Shown piece after piece: positions 27,041 to 35,440 of a DNA stretch of 64,000 nt (within the stretch, counting starts at the first letter, position 1; every line of letters starts with the position of its first letter). A program made the translations under genes and the position numbers. Source of the DNA: Lysinibacillus_B sp050613145 (GTDB lineage Bacteria; Bacillota; Bacilli; Bacillales_A; Planococcaceae); assembly GCF_050613145.1 (NCBI RefSeq), contig NZ_CP192507.1, forward strand, positions 2,356,001 to 2,420,000. Direction: 5' to 3'. Below the pieces are notes generated by a model. It saw nothing but the letters and a program-made list of their open reading frames with translations, made no database searches and was not told the DNA's origin.

Positions 27041-27820
27041 CTATTTTCCAGACCACTGCGGGCTCCGTTTTTCTAAAAAGGCTTTTGCTCCTTCTCGTAA
27101 ATCCTCACTTTTAAAGCTAATAAGTCGCATCGTGGATAGCACGCGCATCGCCTCTTCCACACCCATTTCTGCAGTCTCTTCAAAGGCGCGTAATGCCATT
27201 TTCACCCCAAGTGGGCTATAGCTAGCAATTGCTTTTGCTTGTAGTAACGCGCTTTCTAACAGTTGCCCATGTGGCACAACTTCGTGCAGTAAACCGACTT
27301 CCTTTGCTTCATTCGCATCAAGTACTCGAGCACTAAGCATTAGTTCCATCATACGTCGTTCGCCGACAGCACGTCTCACTAGTGGCAAAATAACGTACGG
27401 AACAAGGCCAAGCTTCAGTTCAGTTAAACCAAGCTTAGATTTTTCTGAACCAATCGCTATATGACATAAAGCTGCAAGTCCTGTGCCACCACCAAGTGCT
27501 GGACCATTGATTGCACCAATAACCGGTTTTATTAGCTGGTTTCGCATTTGAAATAAACGCGTACTACTTAGCCCATCTTCATACAGTTCAGGAACATCCA
27601 TTTCTAAAAACTGCTTAAACTCCGCTAGGTTACCACCTGCACAAAAGCTTGAACCCGCACCTGTTAAAACGATTGCGCCAATATGTGTATCTTCATTTGC
27701 TTTCGTCAAAGCTGCAATCAATTCTTCCGTCATCTGCGTTGATAAGGCATTACGGCTTTGCTCATCATTCATCGTAATAACCGCTACATTATCTACAATG
27801 CTATAAAGTACTTTCTTCAT
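27041..27820 (-). CDS. Enoyl-CoA hydratase/isomerase family protein
   Basis: A 259-residue crotonase-fold enzyme adding water to an enoyl-CoA or isomerising it. The oxyanion blocks AIVLTGAGSSFCAGGNL (near residue 60) and NGPALGGGTGLAALCHIAIG (near 105-124) are present, followed by KLGLTELKLGLVP. The usual catalytic glutamate position in the second block is not obvious. I set the start at ATG 27820 behind GGAGGAGGACAGG. An upstream open extension to 27922 is judged remnant sequence of a decayed dehydrogenase. It begins the operon with atuA-like genes and the acyl-CoA synthetase. Confidence 0.9.
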   Translation of the reverse strand: MKKVLYSIVDNVAVITMNDEQSRNALSTQMTEELIAALTKANEDTHIGAIVLTGAGSSFCAGGNLAEFKQFLEMDVPELYEDGLSSTRLFQMRNQLIKPVIGAINGPALGGGTGLAALCHIAIGSEKSKLGLTELKLGLVPYVILPLVRRAVGERRMMELMLSARVLDANEAKEVGLLHEVVPHGQLLESALLQAKAIASYSPLGVKMALRAFEETAEMGVEEAMRVLSTMRLISFKSEDLREGAKAFLEKRSPQWSGK

Positions 27821-28212
27821 TTCCTGTCCTCCTCCGCCATATGCACTGCTTGTACTTTTTACTTTAATAGTTCCGCTAGTGCACCATTGACATACCGTAC
27901 AATAATCCTGTCGCAGCTGCACGATTCGACCATAAACGTAAATTGAATGCTTTCTAGTATTCCATTTGTAAAGCTGTCATCTGTAAACGTAAATGCTACG
28001 AAAGGTCATTTCCCAAACACTGTGCATTGACATTTGACAAGTTTACAACTGTCAACCTATTGTTTGTTGGCTTATCAGTGTCACTTGATTTTTTCTACTG
28101 CAAATACCTTAAAACCAACCACTGTTTGCGTACAAATAACTAATAAACCTGCTTCACCTACTTGTAGTACAAATATCTTTTGACCATTCAACAGCCACTG
28201 ACCATCAAATTG
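27821..28212 (-). pseudogene. Decayed acyl-CoA dehydrogenase remnant
   Basis: Within a 460-bp gap between two hydratase genes, codons at 28212-28081 read WLLNGQKIFVLQVGEAGLLV then FAVEKIK. This is the acyl-CoA dehydrogenase middle-domain strand pair (typical xVLNGxKxFITNxGxAD). Directly before the hydratase, bases near 27860-27820 read AYGGGGQEMKKV, which resembles the dehydrogenase C-terminal GGADEIMKE block seen intact at 22440-22480. Stops and the loss of most of the gene show it is dead. The strand and place between pathway genes suggest it was once an operon member. Confidence 0.6.
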
Positions 28213-28283
28213 TGCATACGATTACTTCTTCTGTCCATCTTTACTGCCCTCGTGTAAAGTAAACATTCATCGAACCCGCCTCA

Positions 28284-29075
28284 CTAATCTGTCATGACTG
28301 CATCGATAAAACGTGGCTGGCGTTTTTCTAAAAAGGCACATACGCCTTCACGACCTTCTGCACTACTCGCACGTGCAGCTAAATAATTGGACTCTAGCGC
28401 CATTTGAGTATCTAAGCTTTCTTGGAAGGAATGATAAAGTAATTGCTTTGTTGTACCGTATGCTTCCATCGGCCCTTGCGCCATTTGTTTTGCTAACTCT
28501 ACTACAAATGGTAATAGCTCTTGCTGTGGTAAAATTTGATTAACAATTCCCCATTCTTTAGCCTCTTCCGCTGTCAATTCACGGTTTGTATAGAGCAATT
28601 CAAAGGCGCGGCGTAGTCCAACAATGCGCGGTAAAAAGTAGCTTCCTCCTCCATCTGGAGAAAAACCGATTTTATTGTAAGCCATGACAAAGCGCGCATT
28701 TTCCGAGCAATAAATTAAATCGCATGCTAATGCTAAGCTCATGCCGCCACCTGCTGCAACACCATTAATCGCACCAATTAATGGCTTATTCATTTTCTTA
28801 AAGAAGGAAATAGTTTGATGGAAGTAAGCGGTTACTTTTTTAATGAGTGCACCAAGCTCAGCATCAGCTGCAAATGATTTTAAATTGCCGCCAACTGAGA
28901 ATGCTGGACCTGCACCTGTAATCACCACTGCACGGATATCCGGATTTTCCGAACAATGAATGGCAATATCAAATATTTCTTCCGCAACTTCCAACCCTAC
29001 TGCATTACCCGTTTCTGGACTGTTTAGCGTAATAATCGCCACATGGTCTTGTACTTCAAATAACACTTTACTCAT
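28284..29075 (-). CDS. Enoyl-CoA hydratase/isomerase family protein
   Basis: A 263-residue crotonase-fold protein. AVVITGAGPAFSVGGNLKSF (near residue 50) and NGVAAGGGMSLALACDLIYC (about 100-119) form the CoA/oxyanion pockets, and KIGFSPDGGGSYFLPRIVG carries the second-glutamate region with Asp in place, more isomerase-like than hydratase-like. AAGGAG precedes three consecutive ATG codons; the last, 29075, has the best spacing. It is probably transcribed from the -24/-12 promoter 180 bp upstream and may lead the whole minus-strand operon down to 23776. Confidence 0.9.
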   Translation of the reverse strand: MSKVLFEVQDHVAIITLNSPETGNAVGLEVAEEIFDIAIHCSENPDIRAVVITGAGPAFSVGGNLKSFAADAELGALIKKVTAYFHQTISFFKKMNKPLIGAINGVAAGGGMSLALACDLIYCSENARFVMAYNKIGFSPDGGGSYFLPRIVGLRRAFELLYTNRELTAEEAKEWGIVNQILPQQELLPFVVELAKQMAQGPMEAYGTTKQLLYHSFQESLDTQMALESNYLAARASSAEGREGVCAFLEKRQPRFIDAVMTD

Positions 29076-29254
29076 CATCATCGCTCCTTATTTTGTAATG
29101 GATGTCTTTGGCATGTACTACTGCTCAACAAGATTAATTGTCATAACACATACTTGAAACTGAATATGACTAACGACCGCTAGCAGCACAACAATCCGAA
29201 TTCTAATACTCCCTATTTCTGTTCAAACTGTTTTGCTAGCTTACTAGCATTACA

Positions 29255-29271
29255 TGCAAGTTACATGCCAG
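29255..29271 (-). promoter_or_regulatory. Sigma-54 (-24/-12) promoter upstream of enoyl-CoA hydratase operon
   Basis: Minus strand CTGGCATGTAACTTGCA has GG and GC exactly 10 bases apart and the TGGCA and TTGCA blocks. The predicted leader is about 170 nt. The rest of the 29076-29432 gap holds nothing else I recognise. Confidence 0.78.
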
Positions 29272-29432
29272 TCGTAAAAACTAAAAGCCTACTCTTGAAT
29301 ATGATTCTATTGCCCCGAGAATTTTTTATCTACTGAAGAACAAACTAGCAATTTTATCTATTAACGAGTACTACCCCTAAGCAAAATGTAGAATATTCAG
29401 ATTTCCAAAGAACGACCGATGCCATTTATTTT

Positions 29433-30725
29433 TCAAGAAAGTTTTGAGGAAAATAAATACGCTCTTTTTTTAGAACTTGGAATATTTAGTTGTTCACGAT
29501 ATTTGGCAACCGTTCTACGGGAAATGTCTATACCTTCCTGTTTCAATAAATAGACAATTTGTTGATCACTATACGGCTCATTTGTTGGCTCTGCCGCTAT
29601 TAATGATTGAATAAGCTCACATATTGCACTCGGTGTTGAATTGCTAATGGCTTTTACAAATAGTTGTTGAATTGGCATGATACCATGTGGTGTCTGAATA
29701 TATTTCCCTTTAATAGCTCGGCTCACTGTCGATTCATGGATTTCAAGGGCTTTCGCTACATCCTTTAATCCCATCGACTGCAATCCTTTTATCCCCTTTT
29801 CAAGGAAGAGATACTGATTTGTGACAATATAATCTACAATTGCATATAACGTTTTTTTACGAAAATCAATGCCTTGAACAAGTGTCACATAATCACGCAT
29901 ACATTCCTGCAAATAGTCATTGTCTGCATTTTTCAATAACTCAACATATAAATCATGCAATTTAATCTTTGGGGTCGCATGCTCATTTAATTCAATAAAC
30001 CATTGCCCATCAATTTTCTGAACAGCAACATCAGGTACAATAAAAGGTGCAGATGAATGCAAGGTAATCGCTGGTGTTCGTGGCAATTGTTTAATATATT
30101 CAATCGTTTCAAGTACTTCTTCTACTGTCATGTTGTAACGTTTACTCAAAGCTGTAAAATCCATTTTGGCAACGGCTTTCGTTTCATGTAACATAAACTC
30201 TTTTGCTACTGTTGGGGCATCGTCATCTGCTTCGATATGCATCAGAAAAAATTGCATTACATTTTCCGCCCCTACTCCTACTGGTTCAAAGGTTTGTAAT
30301 ACTTGAATCATCTGTTTTGCATGTGCTTCAGTGATAGAAAATACAGTAGATACTTCCTTTGCTGTTACTGTTAAAAATAGTCGCTCATCTAATGCATAAA
30401 CTAGATAACGTAAAATCGCTTTCTCTTGCTCACTAGCAAATAGCGGGATTTGTTCTAGCAACAAATCATAAACAGACTCCTGCTTGATAAACAACGGTTC
30501 GTAATTTGATCCATAACGAGAACCTTTTGCTGTTGCAAATTTTAGCCAGTCATAAGGTTTTTCCATTGTACTTATAACAGCATCGATCAATGGGTTTTCT
30601 AACGATTTTTCTTGAATCAATTCACCAAGTTCAATATTTGAAAGCTGTAAAATGTTTAAATGTTGAATGAGTTGTGTTGATAACTGCGGTGTAATAGTGT
30701 GATTTAATGAAAATTGTAAACGCAC
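29433..30725 (-). CDS. rpoN: RNA polymerase sigma-54 factor
   Basis: A 430-residue sigma-54 (SigL in Bacillus). The N-terminal activator-interacting region (SLNHTITPQLSTQLIQHLNI, residues 6-25), the core-binding middle, the HTH (ALEIHESTVSRAIKGKYIQT) and the C-terminal RpoN box (SRRTVAKYRE) are present, so the protein is complete. It recognises -24/-12 promoters and needs an AAA+ activator such as the one at 19158. Translation appears to start at GTG 30725 after GGAGGG. It is immediately upstream of its own target promoter at 29255, which is unusual clustering for rpoN. Confidence 0.95.
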   Translation of the reverse strand: MRLQFSLNHTITPQLSTQLIQHLNILQLSNIELGELIQEKSLENPLIDAVISTMEKPYDWLKFATAKGSRYGSNYEPLFIKQESVYDLLLEQIPLFASEQEKAILRYLVYALDERLFLTVTAKEVSTVFSITEAHAKQMIQVLQTFEPVGVGAENVMQFFLMHIEADDDAPTVAKEFMLHETKAVAKMDFTALSKRYNMTVEEVLETIEYIKQLPRTPAITLHSSAPFIVPDVAVQKIDGQWFIELNEHATPKIKLHDLYVELLKNADNDYLQECMRDYVTLVQGIDFRKKTLYAIVDYIVTNQYLFLEKGIKGLQSMGLKDVAKALEIHESTVSRAIKGKYIQTPHGIMPIQQLFVKAISNSTPSAICELIQSLIAAEPTNEPYSDQQIVYLLKQEGIDISRRTVAKYREQLNIPSSKKRAYLFSSKLS

Positions 30726-30990
30726 AACTAGCCCTCCATTTTCAGAAAATTCTATTTTAAATTACTGTACTTGAATTTTTCTACATCCGTCAAACAATTC
30801 TTTGTAATAGATTGAAAGCTTCATATATTAATACTTGCTAGAATTCACTGATTTAAAAAGAACTAGTCGTTCAAAAATCCCTCACATGTCTACCTCATTC
30901 TACAGCCGTTTCATTGCACTTCCATTAGTGCCACTTTATAATTGATAGAGAATCATAGAATGAAAATATGTAAGAACAGGAAGTTAAAAC

Positions 30991-31623
30991 ATGACAAGAA
31001 AAAAAATACTCACTTTAGCATCTCTTATTTTAGTAGTCATTGTCGCAGGGATTTTAACACTGACAACGACTGCTTCAAAAAAAGAAAAAGAAGCGATCGA
31101 CACATTAAACGAAATGTATAACGAAGACTTTACAATAGCACAGTCGACAGCAGCGAATAATCCATTTAGCAATGATTTTAAAGTAACCGTTCAATCATTA
31201 AATACTCGCGCGGTCTATAATTTTGAAGTAAGGGACGGAGAAATTTTCGGGGAATACTATGCCGAAAATGTTAATATCGAGCTAAACAAATTAATCGAAC
31301 AACGTATCAAAGGATTAGTTATGACGAATGCCCATCTAGCAGGTATAACGGAGGCTATCTCTTATCAAAATACAAATCTCGAAAAGCTTGACATTAAACT
31401 GATTACAAACGAAGCTGTAACAGATGAAAAGGCACAGGAAATCGCCAGCTTGCTTCAAACAGAAGTTGATGATGTAGCTATCCAGTTAGATGTATTAATA
31501 GTAGAAGATTCGAATGATTTTAACGGTGTAACCGAAGAAATCCAAACTTACTTCCAGCTCAGTACGATTACAGTAGATAGCTTTGAAAACTTAGATTATA
31601 AACTTCAAACATTTTCCTTTTAA
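30991..31623 (+). CDS. Hypothetical membrane-anchored protein
   Basis: A 210-residue protein. One N-terminal hydrophobic helix (residues 6-27, after a KKK-rich start) would act as uncleaved signal/anchor with the acidic remainder outside the cell. The outer part is alternating beta/alpha and acidic, with no cysteine and no catalytic motif that I recognise. GAACAGGAAGTTAAAAC before the ATG is a modest RBS. It is divergent from rpoN and ends before a perfect hairpin terminator. No known family assigned. Confidence 0.65.
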   Translation: MTRKKILTLASLILVVIVAGILTLTTTASKKEKEAIDTLNEMYNEDFTIAQSTAANNPFSNDFKVTVQSLNTRAVYNFEVRDGEIFGEYYAENVNIELNKLIEQRIKGLVMTNAHLAGITEAISYQNTNLEKLDIKLITNEAVTDEKAQEIASLLQTEVDDVAIQLDVLIVEDSNDFNGVTEEIQTYFQLSTITVDSFENLDYKLQTFSF

Positions 31624-31711
31624 TGCATAGAAGACGTCTCTTTCCTATATTGGCAAAACATACTTGTTTTAATTGAGTGGATATTTAGGGCATCTTGATA
31701 ATAGAAAAGTA

Positions 31712-31745
31712 GGTGTCCAGAAAGTAAAAACTTTCTGGACACCCC
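31712..31745 (+). terminator. Perfect hairpin terminator; copy of a repeated hairpin
   Basis: 14-bp stem GGTGTCCAGAAAGT / ACTTTCTGGACACC with AAAA loop and T-rich tail. A degenerate relative with the same core lies at 42648-42685. Confidence 0.82.
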
Positions 31746-32064
31746 TTTATTCCTTAATAATTATCCATTAAGAAATATTGCTCCTGCGGTGGTCACATCA
31801 AAATGCCACCATCCTCGTCGCAAACATACTAACATTAGTAGTACAAACCAAGGCCATGGTTTGTGCTACTATTTTTTATAGTAGAAGTGAAGGAAAGTCG
31901 AACGGCCCCTTGGATCAAATAAGAATCCGTATCGCAAACAGGCTAACTTCACACCCTTATTTGAATCAGATTAGTATGTTGGATCCATTGAGATCGTGTA
32001 AAGAAAGTGGAATCGATAAGGCACTGTGAAGACTTCTATGATTGGCTAAAAAGGAGAAGGAAAG

Positions 32065-32837
32065 ATGATCAAACATGTGGTGGCATTTGATGTCAGTATG
32101 GGAAAAAGTACGATGGTCATTTACAACCGCCATCGTCAATGCGAGTTTGAAGGAGAAATTCTACATAATCGGCCATCTTTTGAGCAACTTCATGAAACAC
32201 TAGAGCAGCTCACCAAACAGGATGGACAGGCACCTGAAATTGTCTTCGAAGCAACAGGTGTGTATTCAAAAGGATTAGAGAAATTTCTGCAAGATACGCA
32301 CTACCCCTACTGTTGTCTGAATCCGGTTCAGGCGAAAAAAGAAACAAAATCCATGAGAAGACAAAAAACAGATACAGCAGATGCGCATAAATTAGCCCAA
32401 ACGCACTTCCGAAACGAGCGTGTTCATACCTATGTAGAGGACGATTATTATAAACAAATGCGGGCGTGGTCACGCTATTATGATGAGCTAGATACAGAAA
32501 TCAATCATTTACATAATCGAATGCATGCCATTTTACAACAAAGTTTCCCAGAACTCGAAACACTCTTTTCTACACGTTCTGCGCTCTTTCTAAATATTGT
32601 GCAATTGTATCCACACCCTGATGAGGTACTTGCTCATTCGAAAACAATCATTCGTAATCGGTTAAAGCAAAATACACGAAAAAACCTTTCGCTTAAACGA
32701 GCAGAGGAAAAAGCCGAATGCTTATTAGCGGCAGCGAAGGATTCTTACCCAGCCCTATCCAATCAAGATGTTCGATGTGATCAAGTACGCGATTATGCTC
32801 AAAGAATAGCGGAATTAAAAGAAAAGAAAGAGCAATT
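32065..32837 (+). pseudogene. IS110-family transposase, N-terminal part (DEDD domain)
   Basis: The first 257 codons of a DEDD transposase. VVAFDVSMGKSTMVIYNRH gives the first Asp, FEATGVYSKGLEKF the Glu, and TDTADAHKLAQ the two later Asp residues. The catalytic domain is complete, but the frame runs into the inserted IS3-family element and ends with foreign codons at 32868. AAGGAGAAGGAAAG precedes the ATG. Without its C-terminal domain it is unlikely to transpose. Confidence 0.88.
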
Positions 32838-34305
32838 TAAAGTGGTACCTATGTCAAGGACACAGTAAAAAAAGAGATTACGCAACTAAGAGATGGTTCC
32901 TGTATTGCGCAGGGGCCATCTTTTTTAGATTCCATTGATAACGATAATTGTTGTAATAGACCATGTAGTGATGAATCTTCGCTTTTAGGGCATCAAGTGT
33001 TTGCACAGATTCAAAGTCTACTTCATCTTTAAAATGACCGAAAAAGGATTCCTGTGGCGCATTGTCCCAACAGTTTCCTCGGCGTGACATCGATTGACCT
33101 AGCCTATGTTTCTTTAATAACTTTTGATATTTTGGGCTTGTATAATGTACCCCTTGATCTGAATGGATAAAGGCGTCTGGTTGGAGCTTGATTTTCTGAT
33201 TGCGGACTAATTTTTCAATCGTTTTCGTTGCGATATCTAACGTGATTCGATCGGAGACATGATAAGCTAAAATTTCGTTGGTAGAGGCATCTTTTACGGT
33301 CGACAAATAAGCCATACGCTTTCCGTTATATGGCAAATAGGTGATGTCGGTTAAGAGTAATTTTCCAGGTACCCTTTGTTTAAATTCACGATTCAATTTA
33401 TTTGGCACGACGCGATGTGCTTTCGTTGCTTTCGCCATTTGTTTATAGGGATTCGGTCTGCGGTGAGGGCACACAATCCCGTACTTGCGCATAATTCGCT
33501 GGATCTTTTTACGGCTCATGACGCACTGGAAGTCATGTTCGAGTGTCATTTTGATGGAGCGAGAGCCCTTTTTATAACCACGGCGATTAAACGCTTTTAA
33601 AATCAAATCTCTCGCTTCTAAATCCTTCCGTTCGTTCGCTGCTCGCATGTCACTGGTCTTTAAGAAACGATAATAACCAGAGCGAGAAACGTTTAATAGG
33701 TCACAAAAATAAGCCACCATGCGTTTAAATGGATGCTGAGCCAGTGTGTCTGAAATCAGTTGATACACCTTACTTGTGCTTCGTTTTTGACTGTCGTTTA
33801 ACAGCCTCCTTTCTGTCGCTTCTAGCTTTTTTAGTAACTCCACTTGCCCCTCCAATAGTTGAATGCGTGCGGCTTGTCTTTCAATCACTTCAGTCGCTGT
33901 TAATTCGCGCTTTAGCGGTCTACCTGAACCAATTTTTCGTGTATCTGTTAAACCAATCAAGCCGTTTTTTTCGTACGCTTTTCGCCAGCGGAAGGCAGCC
34001 TGTTCGATTCGTTTCATACCAATGATTGCTTCATCAAAACCATATTCCTGAAAGATTTGACGAGGTGTTTTCCCTGTTAAGTATTCATCAATAAATTTAC
34101 TTTTAAATGTATCTGTATAGGTAATTGTTCGTTCGCTTACGTGTTGTACATTTGGATTCTTTTGAAGTAGCTGTACCTCTTTTGGTGAAAATAAAATTTT
34201 ACTCATAATAGCCTCTAGTCCTCTAATCTTGAATGTCTAGTATATAAAAAAATACCTGCAGTTAAAACACTCTTTTTCAAGTGTCCTAACTACAGGTACC
34301 ATATT
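32838..34305 (-). mobile_element. IS3-family insertion sequence (1,468 bp) inside IS110
   Basis: Bounded by AATT target duplications at 32834-32837 and 34306-34309. The ends are imperfect inverted repeats sharing TGGTACCT and, further in, AGGACAC plus an A-rich GAG block. It carries one transposase gene on the minus strand. Size and duplication length fit the IS3/IS150 group. The insertion splits the IS110 transposase, so it is younger than that element. Confidence 0.87.
32878..34206 (-). CDS. IS3-family transposase (single ORF)
   Basis: A 442-residue DDE transposase. An HTH region (residues 30-100, with GLIGLTDTRKIGSGRPLKRE) and a coiled leucine-rich linker (about 108-135) are followed by an HTH_21 segment and the rve integrase core: first Asp in LLTDITYLPY (about residue 279), second in FIHSDQGVHY (about 340), Glu in APQESFFGHFKDE (about 377). 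Most IS3 elements split this into orfA/orfB with a -1 frameshift; here both halves are in one frame. The reading frame is intact, so it may be active. Confidence 0.92.
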   Translation of the reverse strand: MSKILFSPKEVQLLQKNPNVQHVSERTITYTDTFKSKFIDEYLTGKTPRQIFQEYGFDEAIIGMKRIEQAAFRWRKAYEKNGLIGLTDTRKIGSGRPLKRELTATEVIERQAARIQLLEGQVELLKKLEATERRLLNDSQKRSTSKVYQLISDTLAQHPFKRMVAYFCDLLNVSRSGYYRFLKTSDMRAANERKDLEARDLILKAFNRRGYKKGSRSIKMTLEHDFQCVMSRKKIQRIMRKYGIVCPHRRPNPYKQMAKATKAHRVVPNKLNREFKQRVPGKLLLTDITYLPYNGKRMAYLSTVKDASTNEILAYHVSDRITLDIATKTIEKLVRNQKIKLQPDAFIHSDQGVHYTSPKYQKLLKKHRLGQSMSRRGNCWDNAPQESFFGHFKDEVDFESVQTLDALKAKIHHYMVYYNNYRYQWNLKKMAPAQYRNHLLVA

Positions 34306-34307
34306 AA

Positions 34308-34760
34308 TTGATCAAGCAGATGGTGGCACTTTCAGAAGAAAAAGTGGAATATCAGGTGTTGATGTCATTTCCAGGTATCGGTGAAACAACGGCTGTCCGG
34401 ATTATTGGGGAGTTAGGAGATATCCGCCGTTTTAAAACACATAAGCAATTAAATGCATATGTAGGAATCGATGTACGTGTCTATCAATCTGGTAAATATG
34501 AGATGAAAGATATCATTAATCGTCGTGGGAACCGCCATTTGCGAAAAATCTTGTTCTTTATGGTGAAAACGATGATTACATTACGTCAAAAAACAAAAAA
34601 TCATTTCGTAGAGTATTACGATAAATTAAAAACGCAACCTCAGGGGAAGCCCCATAAAGTTGCGTGTGTGGCGTGTATGAATAAGTTCTTGAAAGTCGCA
34701 TTTCACCTTATTACACACGGGATAACCTATGCTTACGAAGCAGCTACCAACTATTCGTAA
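34308..34760 (+). pseudogene. IS110-family transposase, C-terminal part
   Basis: The remaining 150 codons of the split IS110 transposase: the transposase_20 domain with a helix-hairpin-helix (MSFPGIGETTAVRIIGELGD) and the conserved Ser-region NAYVGIDVRVYQSGKYEMKD, then NRRGNRHLRKILF. It resumes the frame of the N-terminal part exactly after the AATT duplication. Confidence 0.88.
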
Positions 34761-34835
34761 TCGATTACCCCTACTATAACACAATGGACCTTGCGAAAAA
34801 ACGAAAAATCGTTAGGTCTTTTTGGCATGGGAAAT

Positions 34836-34875
34836 TTTTTTGTTTAGGAGGGGGTACCCCCTCCTAAACAAAAAA
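34836..34875. repeat. Perfect 40-bp palindrome
   Basis: Twenty bases followed by their exact reverse complement, centred on GGGGGTACCCCC with A6/T6 ends. As RNA it forms a very stable hairpin with U-tails in both directions, so it can serve as a bidirectional terminator for the IS110 gene. It may also mark the element's end. Confidence 0.8.
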
Positions 34876-34935
34876 GTCATCTCTTCGCATTAATTATTTT
34901 TGCAAAATCTATTGACTAGAGGTAAGAAAGGTGCC

Positions 34936-34980
34936 GTCTCAAAATGTCTTTTCAGACGACCCCTTTTTTGCAAAATGTGT
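34936..34980 (-). terminator. Likely terminator of DUF1540 gene
   Basis: Imperfect stem (CGTCT pairing with AGACG, extended by GG/CC pairs) on the minus strand, followed by a CCUUUCUU tail, 20-60 bp past the stop. Confidence 0.5.
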
Positions 34981-35001
34981 ACTATTCGTTCATGTACCTT
35001 C

Positions 35002-35226
35002 TTATTTCCCTTTCGGTTTGAACGTCTTACAGCACGTATCAGAAGAATGGCTTGCCTCTTCAGTAATTTTGCGGAAGTCGAAATCAGCAGCAAACTCTGT
35101 ATTCGCTTTGTTCTTATAATCGGGATGGTGATCCATATCAACGTTGATTTTTTCGGCTCCACAAATATTTCCCGTGGCATGGAATACACAATTCGATACA
35201 GTACAGTTTACTTCAACAGTTGGCAT
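35002..35226 (-). CDS. DUF1540-domain protein
   Basis: A 74-residue cysteine-rich protein. The N-terminal motif VNCTVSNCVFHATGNICGAE gives the DUF1540 cysteine pattern (residues 8, 13, 22), and the tail ASHSSDTCCKTFKPKG supplies the last cysteines. Such small proteins probably bind a metal and are often sporulation-associated in Bacilli; the function is not established. Start ATG 35226 follows GGAGGAGAAG. In-frame codons upstream to 35319 lack an RBS and are excluded. Confidence 0.85.
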   Translation of the reverse strand: MPTVEVNCTVSNCVFHATGNICGAEKINVDMDHHPDYKNKANTEFAADFDFRKITEEASHSSDTCCKTFKPKGK

Positions 35227-35395
35227 AATGCTTCTCCTCCTTGATGTGATACTTGAAGAAATATACAAAAGAGGCATATTAACTCCTTTTTCGTACTCTT
35301 CATAATGTATCTTGCCCACTTGGAGGAGTTTTTATTTTCTTTTATCATAACTTTTTTGCACTTTTGTACCAAAAATGGTATCAATTTTAGCATAT

Positions 35396-35421
35396 TAAAA
35401 AAGCAGCTGTGACAGCTGCTT
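35396..35421 (-). terminator. Terminator of azoreductase gene
   Basis: AGCAGCT-gtcac-AGCTGCT stem with U6 run on the minus strand, 20 bp past the stop. Confidence 0.85.
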
Positions 35422-35440
35422 TCATCAATTCACTATACGA

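Larger units (their letters stand above)
31746..34835 (+). mobile_element. IS110-family element interrupted by an IS3-family element
   Basis: The transposase reading frame begins at 32065, is cut at 32837 and resumes at 34308. Removing the inserted element with one copy of its AATT duplication restores a continuous frame (KEQ-LIKQM) of about 407 residues, typical of IS110. About 300 bp of non-coding leader (31750-32064) probably belongs to the element. IS110 elements lack obvious terminal inverted repeats, so outer ends are approximate. Confidence 0.75.

Noticed and set aside
27823..27922. N-terminal extension of the enoyl-CoA hydratase
   Set aside because: Crotonases start at the MKKVLYSI strand, which has its own GGAGGAGG; the extension looks like decayed dehydrogenase.
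28060..28085. TTGGCT motif as another sigma-54 promoter
   Set aside because: No GC at the required 10-base distance.
31778..32029. 83-codon plus-strand frame before the IS110 transposase
   Set aside because: Lies in the non-coding leader of IS110; no RBS and no family resemblance.
35002..35319. Longer start for the DUF1540 protein
   Set aside because: The 31 extra residues lack an RBS, whereas GGAGGAG sits ahead of ATG 35226.
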